From contig AQSA01000001.1 in assembly GCA_000402815.1 (NCBI GenBank), forward strand, positions 21,700 to 31,009: 9,310 bases of DNA, read 5' to 3'. This DNA comes from Candidatus Neomarinimicrobium atlanticum. GTDB lineage: Bacteria > Fidelibacterota > Marinisomatia > Marinisomatales > Marinisomataceae. Below, one piece after another: positions 8,279 to 9,310 of this stretch. Under the pieces are notes generated by a model. The model had not been told where the DNA came from. It did not search any database and saw only the letters and a list, made by a program, of their open reading frames with translations. Every line of letters starts with the position of its first letter. Within the stretch, counting starts at the first letter, position 1. The translations under genes were made by a program, and so were the position numbers.

Positions 8279-8372
8279 CAGCCTCTTTATTAGAGAGAAA
8301 ATATACAATTATTAAGTATAACTGTGTATTGAATTAAATTAATTAACAAGGGTAAGAGTATTATTTAGAACT

Positions 8373-9310
8373 ATGGCAGAAGAAATTAAAATAAATTTTC
8401 CTACGGAAAATGAATCAACTCCGAACATCGATTCGGATCTAAAAAATCAAATTTTAGGATTTAACATCAAAGAATCAATGGATGAGTCAAATCAGACAGA
8501 TGAAGAAGTGTGTCCAAAGGAATTTGAAATCGATGAGTATTATAAAAATGACGATCTAGGCAAGAGTGTACTAGAGATGAAATATTTAGCACCTTGGGAG
8601 AAAAACCCATGGGATTTATGGAAACGTCAAGCTAAGGCACTAGCTAGTGTAGAAAAAACAAAAGAGCTTCAGGAAAAATGGGAAGCTGCATTCTTTGATG
8701 CACTGAAAAATTTTAAATTCGTACCAGGTGGAAGAATTATGCATGGTGCAGGAAGAGAGGATATTACTACTACATTAAACAATTGTTATGTTGTAGGAAT
8801 TAAAACAGATTCTATAAAATCTATATATGATTGTGTTGTACAAGAAGCAATGACATACAAGTATGGTGGTGGATGTGGTCATGATTTATCCATCCTAAGA
8901 CCTTCCGGAGATGCTATTCTAGGCACGGGCGGTGACTCTTGTGGTCCTGTTGGATTTATGAATTTGTTTAGCGAAAATACCAATACTATCGCACAACATG
9001 GTAGACGTGGTGCAAATATGCAGACATTGAGAGTTGACCATCCTGATATTCAAAAGTTTATCGAAATCAAAACTGGTGATGTTGATATGGTTAAATATTC
9101 CAATATATCTGTATTCTTGACAGACGATTTTATGGAAGCAGTGCAAACTGATTCTAATTTTGATTTACAATGGGGCGGAAAAGTTTATGAAACGGTAAAT
9201 GCCAAAGATTTATGGATGAAAATTATTGAACATGCTCATGCCAGTGCAGAGCCTGGGTTATTATTCTGGGATACTATGAAGAAATATCATAATGCAGAAT
9301 ACTGTAGTCC
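8373..9310 (+). CDS. nrdJ: Adenosylcobalamin-dependent (class II) ribonucleotide reductase, N-terminal part
   Basis: An open frame runs from ATG 8373 to the right edge (312 codons plus two bases) without a stop, so the gene is cut by the window. Class II reductases make deoxyribonucleotides from ribonucleotides using a B12-derived thiyl radical, with or without oxygen. Visible motifs are KYLAPWE at 70-76, FVPGGRIMHGAG at 116-127, the first redox-active cysteine C138 in NNCYVV, YGGGCGHDLS at 164-173 followed by LRP, GPVGFMNLF at 191-199, QHGRRGANM at 208-216, HPDI.KFIEIK around 222-231, and PGLLFWDT near the end. The radical cysteine and the second redox cysteine would lie beyond the window. 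Residues 1-60 are acidic, low in complexity and not conserved, and no ATP-cone is seen at the N-terminus. No Shine-Dalgarno is correctly spaced (an AAGGG sits 20 bases upstream), and no other in-frame ATG lies upstream. It is divergent from the hydrolase, 208 bases away. Confidence 0.93.
   Translation, partial: MAEEIKINFPTENESTPNIDSDLKNQILGFNIKESMDESNQTDEEVCPKEFEIDEYYKNDDLGKSVLEMKYLAPWEKNPWDLWKRQAKALASVEKTKELQEKWEAAFFDALKNFKFVPGGRIMHGAGREDITTTLNNCYVVGIKTDSIKSIYDCVVQEAMTYKYGGGCGHDLSILRPSGDAILGTGGDSCGPVGFMNLFSENTNTIAQHGRRGANMQTLRVDHPDIQKFIEIKTGDVDMVKYSNISVFLTDDFMEAVQTDSNFDLQWGGKVYETVNAKDLWMKIIEHAHASAEPGLLFWDTMKKYHNAEYCS

Noticed and set aside
8302..8331. NrdR-box-like sites (TATAC/GTATA and CAAT/ATTG inverted repeats)
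   Set aside because: The inverted repeats are short, imperfect and do not match the 16-bp NrdR consensus or its paired spacing.
8237..8372. Cobalamin riboswitch before the B12-dependent reductase
   Set aside because: The conserved B12-box (GCCACTG) and the other core segments are absent; only GCCAGCC occurs at 8239-8245.
8919..9146. Minus-strand open frame of 75 codons
   Set aside because: It is antisense to conserved motifs of the class II reductase (GPVGFMNLF, GRRGANM region).

Overview
The window looks like a piece of an AT-rich (roughly mid-30s % G+C by eye) genome from the Fibrobacterota-Chlorobiota-Bacteroidota (FCB) side of the bacterial tree. A marine Marinimicrobia (SAR406)- or Bacteroidota-like organism is the best guess. 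The main evidence is a large secreted protein that ends in a type IX secretion (T9SS) type A sorting domain with the SYPNPF motif, a system restricted to that assemblage. None of the five start codons has a well-spaced Shine-Dalgarno sequence, which is common in this group. The exact phylum is an inference.

Layout. Four genes lie head to tail on the minus strand and would be read in the order 8164 to 65: an alpha/beta hydrolase of the haloalkane dehalogenase III/OleB type, a fused indolepyruvate:ferredoxin oxidoreductase of 1174 residues, a secreted M43-type metallopeptidase with Ig-like, dockerin-like, cohesin-like and T9SS domains, and a PLP-dependent threonine/serine dehydratase or serine racemase. 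The gaps are 64, 91 and 16 bases, and no terminator is visible between the genes. A strong, symmetric intrinsic terminator at 9-40 closes the block. On the plus strand, divergent from the hydrolase, the first 312 codons of an adenosylcobalamin-dependent (class II) ribonucleotide reductase start at 8373 and run off the right edge. The 208-base divergent intergenic region holds A-tracts, a good sigma70-like promoter for the reductase, and a leader of about 135 nt with a small hairpin and two 8-bp palindromes.

How the genes may work together. The secreted peptidase would release peptides and amino acids. The dehydratase would turn Ser/Thr into 2-oxoacids, and the oxidoreductase would convert aryl-2-oxoacids (after transamination) to acyl-CoA plus reduced ferredoxin. 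This reads as a protein or amino-acid degradation theme, but only the gene order and spacing support it. The hydrolase has no obvious place in that scheme. The divergent reductase is a housekeeping dNTP enzyme that needs B12 but not oxygen.

I see no phage, IS element, CRISPR array, tRNA, rRNA, toxin-antitoxin pair or defence system here. All genes are recognisable family members. The most unusual points are a Thr replacing the usual Gly in the peptidase zinc motif, an orphan HLD-III/OleB-like enzyme next to an oxidoreductase, and a peptidase carrying dockerin-like and cohesin-like modules in one chain.
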